Assembly (NCBI GenBank): GCA_036501345.1
Contig: DASYAN010000442.1
Location: 1 to 11,150, forward strand
Reading direction: 5' to 3'
Length of the DNA stretch: 11,150 bases
From: DASYAN01 sp036501345
GTDB lineage: Bacteria > Chloroflexota > Ktedonobacteria > Ktedonobacterales > Ktedonobacteraceae
Numbering within the stretch: position 1 is the stretch's first letter; each line of letters starts with the position of its first letter. Of this stretch, positions 4,918-11,150 are shown in pieces. A program made the translations under genes and the position numbers. Below the pieces are notes generated by a model. The model saw only the letters and a program-made list of their open reading frames with translations. It was not told where the DNA came from and made no database searches.

Positions 4918-6435
4918 TTAATGACTTTGATCGACGGATTGAGGCAGATGCTGGGAAAGATCCCGAGTTCGTGATTTTAATAAAGGAAAACGCCGTATCA
5001 TCGAACGCCTCAAAAACCGTGCAGAAACCGTGCCTTGATGCAAAGGACGACGGATACGCATTGCCGATCGCAAACGTGCAGGCAATACCTTGGGCAAAGG
5101 ACGGATACGCATTGCCGATCGCAAACGACCTGTCATTTTCCGCCGCTGGCGTTGCCAACGCCCTGACACCCAGATGCTTGGTTCTCCATGAGCTGGCAGA
5201 AAACTTATGAGGCAGTGTGCAATATCAAATGAAGCACCGGGTCGGCTAATGCGTTGCGCATTTTCAAGGCAGTCGAGCAATGCTGATGACCCCGGCTTGA
5301 GCAAATGCCGCAACGAATCAACTAAGGTCCGTGCATTTAGCGCAAGCATACCCACCCCACTATCAACTACATAATCAATATTTCCCTCTTCTTGTCCTGG
5401 TACATAGCCACTCAACACAATCGGCAGGTGACAAGCCAGCGCTTCGGAAATTGTTCCCGGCCCCGCCTTGGTCACGATTACATCAGCTGTATGCATCATC
5501 TCCGGCATATTCTGGACAAAACCAAAGATTTGTGCTGGAACGTGTAACTTTGCACGTATGCGTTGTAGACTTGCATACAACCTTTTATTACGACCCGTCA
5601 CGACCAAAAGTTGTACAGGCAAACGCGCCTGCGAGATCGCACGTACAGCTGCAAGCAAACCGCCTGCTCCATCTCCTCCACCTACCAGCAACACAACCGG
5701 TAGTTCAGGCTTCAACTCCAGTTTCTGCTGCAGAATCTCCTTGTGATCCACTTCAGCTGCAAATGCCGGATCAATTGGCATCCCAAGCATATGCACACGC
5801 TTGGAATCCAAGCCATGCTGCAAAGACAGCCGCTTCGCCTGCTCTGTCGGCACAATACAGGCATCGACGCTAGGAGCAAACCAAGCGCAGTGCACACTGA
5901 CAAGATCGGTTACTACCGTAATAAAGGGGATCTTCAAACCTAACTCACGGAGCACACGAACTGTGATAAAGTTCAGCATGGGGTGGATCGATACGACGAT
6001 ATCAGGCTGCACGGTTGTCAAAAGACGCAACAACCCATTAAAAATGAGCGGAGTAGCTATTGAATCGACGGCTACTACAGTTTTCTCTCGATTGCTCCTA
6101 CGAAACACTTCACCATAGAGTCTCGGATTATAACGGATCGTCGGACCATATAACTTCACGGCCTCCCGCAGAGGAAAACGGCTATACTCCTCAAACACAT
6201 CCACAATCTCTATGCGATATGTAGGAGGCTGCAACTCCGCCGCCGCATCTGCTAACGGAGCTTGTGCAGAAGCCAATGTTTCACCGCTACGACAAGCAAG
6301 CCATTCTGCCTGCTCCTGTTGAGAAATCAACCTGATTGCATTCTTAATAGCATTAGCAGCGCTACGATGCCCCGCGCCGGTATCAGCAATGAGAAAGAGG
6401 ATTGTTCTTTGCTTCGCATCCACCAGTGAGCCCAC
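4918..6435 (-). CDS. MGDG-synthase-like glycosyltransferase with repeat-derived C-terminal tail
   Basis: The 505-aa product is a GT28-fold enzyme of the monogalactosyl/diglucosyl-diacylglycerol synthase type, related to plant MGD and Bacillus UgtP. These transfer sugar from UDP-sugar to diacylglycerol at the inner face of the membrane. The N-terminal acceptor domain has FLIADTGAGHRSAANAI (14-30), SIHPMLN (149-155) and VTDLVSVHCAWFAP (175-188). The C-terminal donor domain has VLLVGGGDGAGG (248-259), TKAGPGTISEALA (322-334) and GYVPGQEEGN (343-352). The fold should end near residue 415. The last 85 residues are Arg-rich and hold two copies of RLRSAMRIR (437-445, 454-462) from a DNA repeat. The start is GTG at 6435; the Shine-Dalgarno is poor. 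A GTG four codons later is an alternative. The gene follows rpmE after 90 bp and a strong hairpin. The family is clear; the exact sugar and acceptor are not. Confidence 0.88.
   Translation of the reverse strand: MGSLVDAKQRTILFLIADTGAGHRSAANAIKNAIRLISQQEQAEWLACRSGETLASAQAPLADAAAELQPPTYRIEIVDVFEEYSRFPLREAVKLYGPTIRYNPRLYGEVFRRSNREKTVVAVDSIATPLIFNGLLRLLTTVQPDIVVSIHPMLNFITVRVLRELGLKIPFITVVTDLVSVHCAWFAPSVDACIVPTEQAKRLSLQHGLDSKRVHMLGMPIDPAFAAEVDHKEILQQKLELKPELPVVLLVGGGDGAGGLLAAVRAISQARLPVQLLVVTGRNKRLYASLQRIRAKLHVPAQIFGFVQNMPEMMHTADVIVTKAGPGTISEALACHLPIVLSGYVPGQEEGNIDYVVDSGVGMLALNARTLVDSLRHLLKPGSSALLDCLENAQRISRPGASFDIAHCLISFLPAHGEPSIWVSGRWQRQRRKMTGRLRSAMRIRPLPKVLPARLRSAMRIRRPLHQGTVSARFLRRSMIRRFPLLKSRTRDLSQHLPQSVDQSH
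5050..5127 (-). repeat. Two 27-bp direct repeats, 51-bp period, inside the glycosyltransferase tail
   Basis: An identical 27-bp unit occurs at 5050-5076 and 5101-5127; its core reads GCATTGCCGATCGCAAACG on the plus strand. The stretch CAAAGGACG precedes both copies, with a 3-bp difference at the junction. The 51-bp period is 17 codons, so the glycosyltransferase frame is kept and each copy encodes RLRSAMRIR. TTGC/GCAA arms around a 5-base loop give a small hairpin in each unit. This looks like a dispersed short repeat that entered or extended the 3' end of the gene. Confidence 0.7.
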
Positions 6436-6472
6436 TTTCTTAGAAGAAATAGCGATATCAGTAAAAATGGAA

Positions 6473-6511
6473 ATGGGGATAAAGGAGCAAATGATGCTCC
6501 TTTATCCCCAT
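6473..6511 (-). terminator. Strong hairpin after rpmE, terminator or attenuator
   Basis: A perfect 17-bp stem (6473-6489 with 6495-6511) has a 5-nt loop. In the minus direction it is followed by the T-rich run TTTCCATTTTTACT. It lies 15 nt after the rpmE stop and 38 nt before the glycosyltransferase start. I read it as the rpmE terminator. As I see no good separate promoter for the glycosyltransferase, partial read-through may supply that gene. Confidence 0.65.
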
Positions 6512-6525
6512 CCATAACTCAGCAA

Positions 6526-6744
6526 CTAAGCCTCTGCTTCTTCTTCTTTAAGATTAAAGCGTTTACGGAACCGCTCTACCATACCGGCAGTGTCAAGCAT
6601 ACGCTGTTGCCCAGTGAAGAATGGGTGACACTTCGAGCACACATCTACCTTGAGCACAGGCTTAATACTAAGCGTACTAAAGTTATTACCACAGGCACAA
6701 GAAACTGTGGCTTGAACATACTTTGGATGAATTCCTTGTTTCAT
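6526..6744 (-). CDS. rpmE: 50S ribosomal protein L31, type A, zinc-binding form
   Basis: The 72-aa product is full-length bacterial L31, which sits at the subunit interface of the ribosome in the cytoplasm. It begins MKQGIHPKY and keeps the zinc-binding cysteines as CAC (Cys16, Cys18) and CSKC (Cys36, Cys39), followed by the usual HPFFTG and the basic ERFRKRF segment. The end is acidic (KEEEAEA). AGAAGG lies 10 nt before the ATG. Cysteine-containing L31 binds zinc and in some bacteria is exchanged for a cysteine-free paralogue under zinc limitation; no paralogue is in this window. The promoter is described separately. Confidence 0.97.
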   Translation of the reverse strand: MKQGIHPKYVQATVSCACGNNFSTLSIKPVLKVDVCSKCHPFFTGQQRMLDTAGMVERFRKRFNLKEEEAEA

Positions 6745-6875
6745 AATTTTTGCCTTCTAAATTCTAAACAGACCTTTGTGGGAAGAGATAGTCTTTTCTG
6801 CACAACTGACAGAGACAGGCCTTCGTAGCCTTACAACCTATGCAAAACCCACCTCAAAGCTCATTCGCAATATCA

Positions 6876-6909
6876 GCATGATTGTACATGCAAGCCACTG
6901 TGCCGTCAA
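6876..6909 (-). promoter_or_regulatory. rpmE promoter with an inverted repeat around the -10 box
   Basis: On the minus strand TTGACG (6909-6904) and TACAAT (6886-6881) are exactly 17 bp apart, each five of six to consensus. Perfect arms GCATG (6876-6880) and CATGC (6887-6891) bracket precisely the -10 hexamer, a position where a bound dimer would block polymerase. Transcription should start near 6874, giving a leader of about 130 nt. The hexamers and arms are seen; operator function is inferred. Confidence 0.65.
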
Positions 6910-6928
6910 GATACTTACAGTTTATGGC

Positions 6929-6964
6929 AAAAAAGCCTCAGTGTTTTTTTACTGAAAGCTTTTT
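6929..6964 (-). terminator. Intrinsic terminator after the histidine kinase gene
   Basis: In the minus direction AAAAAGC (6964-6958) and CAGT (6954-6951) pair with ACTG (6942-6939) and GCTTTTT (6936-6930), around an A-rich loop, and the T-run extends past the stem. It lies about 120 bp after the kinase stop and just upstream of the rpmE promoter, so it separates the two units. The rest of the stretch between rpmE and the kinase (7-kb region, 6965-7085) shows no gene I can support. Confidence 0.6.
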
Positions 6965-7085
6965 CAACTCTGCTCCACTCTCTATATTGTAACACATTGC
7001 CGGACCTATTTATGCCAAAGCTCGAAAGATCGATTGCATCTAAGCAGGAAGAGAGTCTTTTTGAATACCAGGAGCAGATATAAGC

Positions 7086-8267
7086 TCAAGTAGTCTCTGC
7101 GGAAGACTGACTTTTTACTGAGGATACGAAAGAAAGCGAGGGAGGAGGAAATGGAGGCAAAGCCAAACAGAAGCGGCAGCCCTCTCCCATGCAACCCGAA
7201 CTTTCGACCCAGATACTCCCTCCCATCGCTTCCATCAGGTGCTTGCAAATGTAGAGTCCCAAGCCCATTCCGGGCGTTGGTCCGGCAAGGTCACGCTTAA
7301 GACGCACAAATTTTGCAAATAGGAGAGACATTTCTTCTGGTGGAATCCCAGGACCAGCATCTTGCACACTCAGACATACCGGGGAAGCAGGAGCTAGATG
7401 TGAGGCTTCAATACTGATCTGCGTCTGTTTAGGAACATACTTGAAGACATTGGAGAGCAGATGACCCAATACTTGACGCAGGTACAGCGGGTCCGCCCAG
7501 ACCATAACCTGCTCGTCAATCTGCAGACGGATCGTATAGACCCGTCTATCTGCAGGATCAAGGTGTGCAAGTACTTCCTGCACAATGCGATACACAGGAA
7601 TCGCCTCACAATGAGCCGAGGGAAGCTTCTCTGAGACAATAATAGCATCCAACACCCGATTGACGAGGTTGACGAGTTCTTCATGGCTCTGTAGTGCCTC
7701 AGCAAGTATCTGTGTCTGCTTCCTCGGGTCTAGATGCTCATGATGTGTTTTGAGCAGTTCAAGGTACCCACCCAACACGGTCAATGGAGTCCGCAACTCA
7801 TGACTCACATTAGTAATAAAGCGATCTTTGAGCTGGTTTAGCTGGAGTTGCTGGTCATAGGCAAGGGCTGTTTGTCGTTCCGCCTGCTCTGCTTTTTGGC
7901 GAGCAGCATCAGCTGAATCCACTACAGTGCGTACGATGACAATGATACAGCCTACAAATAACAAGACAAGAATTCCACCCCAAAAAAATACAGCAAAGGT
8001 AAAAGGCCACCAGACGCTTTTAAACCTGATAGTCTGGTAGAGCATCAGGCTTGCAATTTCTGCTGCAAGGCAGACAATAAGACCACGTCCCTTGAACATC
8101 CAGGCAGCTAAGCTGACGGGAATAACCAGAAGGCTACCATTATGAGAATCTGGAAAGGTCAGCATATGTATACTCAGACAAAATATGGTACACAGGGCAA
8201 GCAGACCAAGGCGTATTTTATTGGGTAAAATAAGCAGTAAGCGAGGCCACTCTTTCAGATAATGCAT
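7086..8267 (-). CDS. Membrane sensor histidine kinase (orphan)
   Basis: This 393-aa kinase autophosphorylates and passes phosphate to a response regulator, here unidentified. Four hydrophobic segments (about 18-36, 45-58, 62-79, 90-112) form a compact membrane sensor with almost no external domain. A helical linker (115-148) leads to the HisKA domain with H-box FITNVSHELRTPLTVLGGYLELL and phospho-acceptor His156. The ATPase domain has the N-box LLSNVFKYVP (Asn273), G1 box DAGPGIP (303-309), F-box LFAKFVRL (316-323) and G2 box GMGLGLYICKHLMEAMGG (333-350). All catalytic motifs are intact. The tail (371-393) is Pro/Ser-rich. AGAGG lies 9 nt before the ATG. No regulator gene is adjacent, so its partner is elsewhere. 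The signal is unknown; sensing in the membrane is inferred from the topology. Confidence 0.93.
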   Translation of the reverse strand: MHYLKEWPRLLLILPNKIRLGLLALCTIFCLSIHMLTFPDSHNGSLLVIPVSLAAWMFKGRGLIVCLAAEIASLMLYQTIRFKSVWWPFTFAVFFWGGILVLLFVGCIIVIVRTVVDSADAARQKAEQAERQTALAYDQQLQLNQLKDRFITNVSHELRTPLTVLGGYLELLKTHHEHLDPRKQTQILAEALQSHEELVNLVNRVLDAIIVSEKLPSAHCEAIPVYRIVQEVLAHLDPADRRVYTIRLQIDEQVMVWADPLYLRQVLGHLLSNVFKYVPKQTQISIEASHLAPASPVCLSVQDAGPGIPPEEMSLLFAKFVRLKRDLAGPTPGMGLGLYICKHLMEAMGGSIWVESSGCMGEGCRFCLALPPFPPPSLSFVSSVKSQSSAETT

Positions 8268-8400
8268 TGCTCTTGCCTCTCGCTGGATCTACCAATACAT
8301 ATCAATCAAGACTTCCATGCCTAGACTATTCTACCACACCTACTTTTCAATTAGCTACCCTCAGCTTTCTCCTTTGATGCACTATCCTTTGTCGCTACTT

Positions 8401-8430
8401 ACTATAAAACATTTGCTTCCAATCTGGAAA
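8401..8430 (-). promoter_or_regulatory. Possible histidine kinase promoter and operator
   Basis: On the minus strand TTTCCA (8430-8425) and TATAGT (8406-8401) are 18 bp apart. A TTCCA-N3-TGGAA inverted repeat (8417-8429) overlaps the -35 box. The match to consensus is modest (four and five of six). The predicted leader is about 126 nt. The rest of the gap 8268-8520 shows nothing I can support. Confidence 0.3.
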
Positions 8431-8520
8431 ATCCACATTCTCGGCAAGCTCAGAGAACTGGTATATGCAATGTCACCATTTGCCAGGTTGTCTGCGTGCC
8501 CAATATGGAACGATGGTTTA

Positions 8521-9078
8521 TCAAGGCCATTTCTGAACTGGCCTGAGTGAGTTATTCGCGGTAGAGTTAGCTTCTCTATGTCGGTTGATCAGCCACTTCA
8601 CCAAGAGCCAAAGTCCTCCTCCGCTGATCAGTACCGAAGGAGCAGCCACACCAAGGACTAGAGCCAGAGTGAGATTGTTGTCTCCCGGCGGATAAATAGG
8701 TACAGGGATTGCCAGCTTTACACCACTTGGGGTTGCAGCAACGCGGGTGGAAATTGCGCTTACTGGAGTACTAGTTGGCGTAACAGAAACCGCTGTTGTT
8801 GTAGGAGTGGGCTGCACCACTCGTGTTGGCACCGGTCGTACTTGTGGTGTCGGTGTCGCCTGTGGAGGCTGGGTAGCCACTGGAGCTGGCGTCGGCGTCG
8901 GTGTCGGAGCTGGCGTCGGCGTCGGTGTCGTGTCTAAAAGATGCGAGTTCGTTGCATAGGTTGCCGTAGTCCTTCCCCCAATGCCAATAAATAAAAAGAG
9001 GAGCAGTGCACAAGAGAGCAGGCTCCATTTGAGAAATGTATACATAATAGACAATCTAGTTTTTTTCAGCAAATTCAT
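8521..9078 (-). CDS. Small membrane-anchored Pro/Thr-rich protein, function unknown
   Basis: From the preferred ATG at 9078 the product is 185 aa. Residues 1-45 look like a signal peptide or signal anchor (basic start, then FLKWSLLSCALLLFLFIGIG). Residues 50-120 are a low-complexity Thr-Pro-Ala-Val spacer with repeated TPTPTPAP. Residues 136-162 form a C-terminal membrane helix followed by a basic stop-transfer stretch KWLINRHRE and a polar tail. This is the layout of a surface stalk held at one or both ends in the membrane; no enzymatic domain is visible. The frame is open upstream to 9357, but that part has atypical composition and lies upstream of a strong promoter, so I exclude it. The ATG at 9045 is an alternative start. 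I do not recognise a named family. Confidence 0.65.
   Translation of the reverse strand: MNLLKKTRLSIMYTFLKWSLLSCALLLFLFIGIGGRTTATYATNSHLLDTTPTPTPAPTPTPTPAPVATQPPQATPTPQVRPVPTRVVQPTPTTTAVSVTPTSTPVSAISTRVAATPSGVKLAIPVPIYPPGDNNLTLALVLGVAAPSVLISGGGLWLLVKWLINRHREANSTANNSLRPVQKWP
8883..8930 (-). repeat. Perfect 24-bp tandem duplication coding for the Thr-Pro-Ala repeat
   Basis: The 24-bp unit at 8883-8906 is repeated without change at 8907-8930, each copy encoding eight residues of the TPTPTPAP type. Shorter GTCGGC/GTCGGT units make up each copy. Identical adjacent copies point to slippage expansion, so the spacer length may vary between strains. Confidence 0.75.
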
Positions 9079-9086
9079 CCCTGCGT

Positions 9087-9116
9087 ATAATAGGGCTCTA
9101 TGGCAAAAGCTGTCAA
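9087..9116 (-). promoter_or_regulatory. sigma70-type promoter of the Pro/Thr protein, probably leaderless
   Basis: On the minus strand a perfect TTGACA (9116-9111) and TATTAT (9092-9087) are 18 bp apart. The ATG at 9078 begins 8 nt after the -10 box, so the transcript should start only 0-3 nt before it. This fixes the start well inside the longer open frame and suggests leaderless translation. Confidence 0.65.
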
Positions 9117-9395
9117 GGTGAATAGGATCAGAGTCCTCCCCCACCTTCACGCTGTCTCTACAACCTCCTTGCACCTCGTCGGGTGCATTTCGGAATATGA
9201 ACTGCAAGACTCTACACCATTGCGCTGTCCAGGCAGCAGGTTGACGGCTACGAATAAATACAGCCGCATGTATGTGATACACTAAATTAATCCTGATCCA
9301 AGCTAGCCAGTGCCACAGAGCAGTTTTCAGAAAACGTCGCATGAAACAGGCTGGCAATCAACAACTTTTAGCATATTAAGGGGCTCTTCAGAAAT
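9117..9395. other. Intergenic stretch upstream of purB, no supported gene
   Basis: Open frames on both strands here lack ribosome sites and recognisable domains. A weak purB promoter is possible: CTGGCA (9351-9356) and TATTAA (9374-9379), 17 bp apart, four of six matches each. A small GTTTT/AAAAC hairpin (9323-9335) is the only structure seen. Confidence 0.4.
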
Positions 9396-10706
9396 ATGAT
9401 CGAACGATATTCATTACCAGAAATGGTTTATATTTGGTCTACAACGCACAAAACAGACAAATGGCTACAAGTCGAATTACTGGTCTGCGAGGGCTGGGCA
9501 CATGAGGGCGTTATTCCCCAGGACGCGATGGAAAAGATCCGTCAGGCTCGCTACAATGCCCAACGTATGCAAGAAATAGAGCAAGAAACACACCACGATG
9601 TTATTTCGTTTCTCCGTTCCATCCAGGAACAACTCGGCCCTGAGGGACGCTTTATCCATCTCGGGCTGACCTCTTCCGATGTTCTGGACACAGGCTTGGC
9701 AGTTCAGATCAAGGAGGCAGGACAACTGTTAGCCGAGTCACTAGTCAAATTAATAGATGCAGTAGCACAGGTGGCGATACAGCACAAGTATACATTGATG
9801 ACTGGTCGCAGCCATGGCATTCACGCTGAGCCAATCACTTTTGGTCTCAAACTGGCACTCTGGGTAGATGAGCTACGTCGTCACAGCCAGCGTCTGGCCG
9901 TAGCTCTGGAGCAGGTTGCCGTCGGCAAAATCTCTGGTGCAGTCGGTACACATGCCACAATCCCTCCACAGATCGAGGAGTTTGTTTGTACACAACTGGA
10001 ACTAGGTGTTGCCCCCATCTCCAGCCAGATCGTACAACGTGACCGCCATGCCCACTTTTTGACAACACTGGCCCTAATTGGAAGTTCACTGGAGAAAATG
10101 GCCCAGGAGATCCGTCACTTGCAGCGTACCGAGCTGAGCGAAGCCTTTGAACCCTTTGGCTCAGGTCAGCAGGGTTCATCTGCCATGCCGCACAAGAGAA
10201 ATCCCGAACTATGTGAACGCATCTGTGGATTGGCACGTATCCTGCGTGGTTTCGCCGTCACAGCGATGGAGAATGTCGCCCTCTGGCACGAGCGCGATAT
10301 CAGCCATTCTTCGGCAGAGCGCATTATCATTCCCGACGGTTGTACCCTGCTACACTATATGCTACATATCTTCACACAGGTTATCTCGGGACTACAAGTA
10401 GATACCGAACGTATGCTAGCCAATCTGAATATGACTGGTGGTCTGGTCTTCTCACAGCGCATCCTGCTTGCACTCATCGACAAGGGTGTTGGACGCCAGG
10501 AGTCCTACAAAATCGTCCAGCGCAACGCCAAGAAGGTCTGGGCCATGGCAAGCCAGGGTCCCATCCAGGGACCAGCCCTGCTCGAGGCACTCAGCAATGA
10601 TCCAGAGGTCGCCGAGTACTTCACACGAGATGAGTTACAGGAGCTAACTAATACAGAGTACTACACAAAGTATATAGATACAGCATTTAAACGTGTAGGA
10701 TTATAG
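9396..10706 (+). CDS. purB: Adenylosuccinate lyase
   Basis: The 436-aa product is adenylosuccinate lyase, which releases fumarate from SAICAR and from adenylosuccinate in purine synthesis and works as a cytoplasmic homotetramer. It has the fumarase-superfamily signature GSSAMPHKRNP (260-270) in the flexible catalytic loop, with the catalytic Ser at 261 or 262. It also has HHDVISFL (66-73), the TSSD loop (92-95), the His-containing TGRSHGIHAEPITFG (136-150), and DISHSSAERIIIPD (301-314). Length and order match the short bacterial PurB group. The ATG at 9396 gives the usual MIERYSLPEM start. AAGGGG at 9378-9383 is 12 nt before it, rather far for a Shine-Dalgarno. No other purine gene is in the window. 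It is monocistronic as far as can be seen, ending at the terminator at 10784-10820. Confidence 0.97.
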   Translation: MIERYSLPEMVYIWSTTHKTDKWLQVELLVCEGWAHEGVIPQDAMEKIRQARYNAQRMQEIEQETHHDVISFLRSIQEQLGPEGRFIHLGLTSSDVLDTGLAVQIKEAGQLLAESLVKLIDAVAQVAIQHKYTLMTGRSHGIHAEPITFGLKLALWVDELRRHSQRLAVALEQVAVGKISGAVGTHATIPPQIEEFVCTQLELGVAPISSQIVQRDRHAHFLTTLALIGSSLEKMAQEIRHLQRTELSEAFEPFGSGQQGSSAMPHKRNPELCERICGLARILRGFAVTAMENVALWHERDISHSSAERIIIPDGCTLLHYMLHIFTQVISGLQVDTERMLANLNMTGGLVFSQRILLALIDKGVGRQESYKIVQRNAKKVWAMASQGPIQGPALLEALSNDPEVAEYFTRDELQELTNTEYYTKYIDTAFKRVGL

Positions 10707-10783
10707 TATTTCATCCATTGTTGGTGAATAAATAGTGGAAAGAGTAACATCGGCCCAACTTGAGGGTACTGAGTCCATGCATA

Positions 10784-10820
10784 ATAAAAAGCCAGTGATA
10801 CGACTCCACTGGCTTTTTAT
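10784..10820. terminator. Bidirectional terminator between purB and the toxin gene
   Basis: A perfect 14-bp stem (10784-10797 with 10807-10820) has a 9-nt loop. It starts with an A-run and ends with TTTTTAT, so it works as an intrinsic terminator in both directions. The toxin stop codon (10817-10819) lies inside the stem. It is 78 bp after the purB stop. Confidence 0.85.
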
Positions 10821-11086
10821 AGTTCTGATAGAAGATGATTATACTTCTCATGACTTCCTATCCAGAACCACAGAATGGCATCGCCGCTCTTCTCTCCTAA
10901 TACACGATAATGTGCACCAACACGCACAGAATATATCTGTTTTTGGCGATTGACGCATTTGAAATCCAAACTTGAATGGTATGGATTGCTCTTAAAGAGC
11001 ACATAGGCGGCATCAGCTTGCTTTTGTGCATCAGGATGGAGTCGGTCAAAGAGTTTCCAGAATGTGTCAGTACAGCGGCTTTTCAA
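10817..11086 (-). CDS. RelE/ParE-superfamily toxin of a type II toxin-antitoxin pair
   Basis: The 89-aa product resembles the short RelE/ParE-like toxins common in cyanobacteria and Chloroflexota. The N-terminus, FWKLFDRLHPDAQKQADAAYVLFKSNP, forms the two opening helices. LDFKCV-NRQKQIYSVRVGAHYRVLG supplies the strands with basic residues typical of the fold, and ILWFWIGSHEKYNHLL closes it. Most such toxins cut mRNA at the ribosome or block gyrase; which applies here is not visible. No ATG is available: the frame starts at TTG 11086, overlapping the antitoxin stop by 2 bp and preceded by GGAAGGGA, so translational coupling is likely. The stop lies inside the shared terminator stem. The gene order antitoxin-toxin is the usual one. 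Confidence 0.75.
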   Translation of the reverse strand: MKSRCTDTFWKLFDRLHPDAQKQADAAYVLFKSNPYHSSLDFKCVNRQKQIYSVRVGAHYRVLGEKSGDAILWFWIGSHEKYNHLLSEL

Positions 11087-11150
11087 TCCCTTCCAAAGCC
11101 ACCTTCCTTCGTTTTACCAGCCAAATATTCTTCATGCGCTTCATTTACAA
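11083..11150 (-). CDS. C-terminal end of the presumed antitoxin (partial, runs off the window)
   Basis: The minus-strand frame from the window edge reads VNEAHEEYLAGKTKEGGFGRD and stops at 11083-11085. Only about 22 codons are present. Its charged, flexible character suits the toxin-neutralising tail of a type II antitoxin, and the 2-bp overlap with the toxin start supports one operon. The DNA-binding part would lie beyond the window, so the family cannot be named. Confidence 0.55.
   Translation of the reverse strand, partial: VNEAHEEYLAGKTKEGGFGRD

Noticed and set aside
5050..5127. CRISPR array
   Set aside because: Only two copies with a single 24-bp spacer, in frame within a gene, and no cas genes nearby.
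4899..5210. Plus-strand 103-codon open frame with two GYALPIAN repeats
   Set aside because: It is antisense to the glycosyltransferase tail. The repeats stay in frame only because the 51-bp period is a multiple of three, and no start signals support it.
7006..7248. Minus-strand 80-codon open frame at the kinase 3' end
   Set aside because: It is a shifted-frame shadow of the kinase C-terminus and runs past the kinase stop without homology.
8317..8550. Plus-strand 77-codon open frame upstream of the kinase
   Set aside because: No ribosome site, no recognisable domain, and it overlaps the end of the Pro/Thr gene in antisense.
9079..9357. N-terminal extension of the Pro/Thr protein to 278 residues
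   Set aside because: The extra 93 residues contain the promoter region, have unusual His/Trp/Cys-rich composition, and would bury the signal sequence inside the protein.

Overview
The window reads as bacterial chromosome, most likely from a Ktedonobacteria-type Chloroflexota. This is inference, not proof. It rests on the gene set (a type A L31 gene rpmE, a MGDG-synthase-like glycosyltransferase, a DUF1385 membrane protein and a dual-specificity-type phosphatase, all in a row), on medium G+C, on spacious intergenic regions, and on dispersed short repeats, one of which has entered a coding region. Most genes are ordinary housekeeping or regulatory genes. The unusual material is mainly in non-coding DNA and in one protein tail.

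Layout. Positions 18-1478 (-) encode a SAMHD1/dGTPase-like HD phosphohydrolase. The roughly 600 bp between it and the next gene hold no convincing gene but are dense in signals. A near-perfect 11-bp-phased array of TGTCA half-sites resembling a Pho box (1803-1874) lies between two divergent sigma70-type promoters. There are also nested inverted repeats, a structured leader and a perfect 20-bp palindrome. A Cof-type HAD phosphatase follows (2096-2986, +); its 3' end overlaps that of a convergent protein phosphatase (2929-3639, -). That phosphatase is the last gene of a minus-strand pair with the DUF1385 membrane protein (3659-4717). Upstream of them are a repeat-rich 200-bp gap, the glycosyltransferase (4918-6435), a strong hairpin, and rpmE (6526-6744) with a well-formed promoter whose -10 box sits inside an inverted repeat.

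Further right are an orphan membrane sensor histidine kinase (7086-8267, -), a small membrane-anchored Pro/Thr-repeat protein (8521-9078, -), purB (9396-10706, +), a bidirectional terminator, and a RelE/ParE-like toxin gene (10817-11086, -) preceded by the C-terminal end of its presumed antitoxin, which runs off the window.

How the parts may fit. The HD and HAD enzymes flank what looks like a response-regulator array of PhoB/OmpR type, so phosphate- or nucleotide-related control of one or both is a testable idea. The glycosyltransferase, DUF1385 protein and phosphatase probably form a membrane-lipid or envelope cluster downstream of rpmE. Two genes (HD, Pro/Thr protein) have promoters placed so that transcription should begin at or next to the start codon, which points to leaderless mRNAs. 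I see no clear new defence or mobile system. The leading candidates for something undescribed are the TGTCA array and the repeat-derived tail of the glycosyltransferase.
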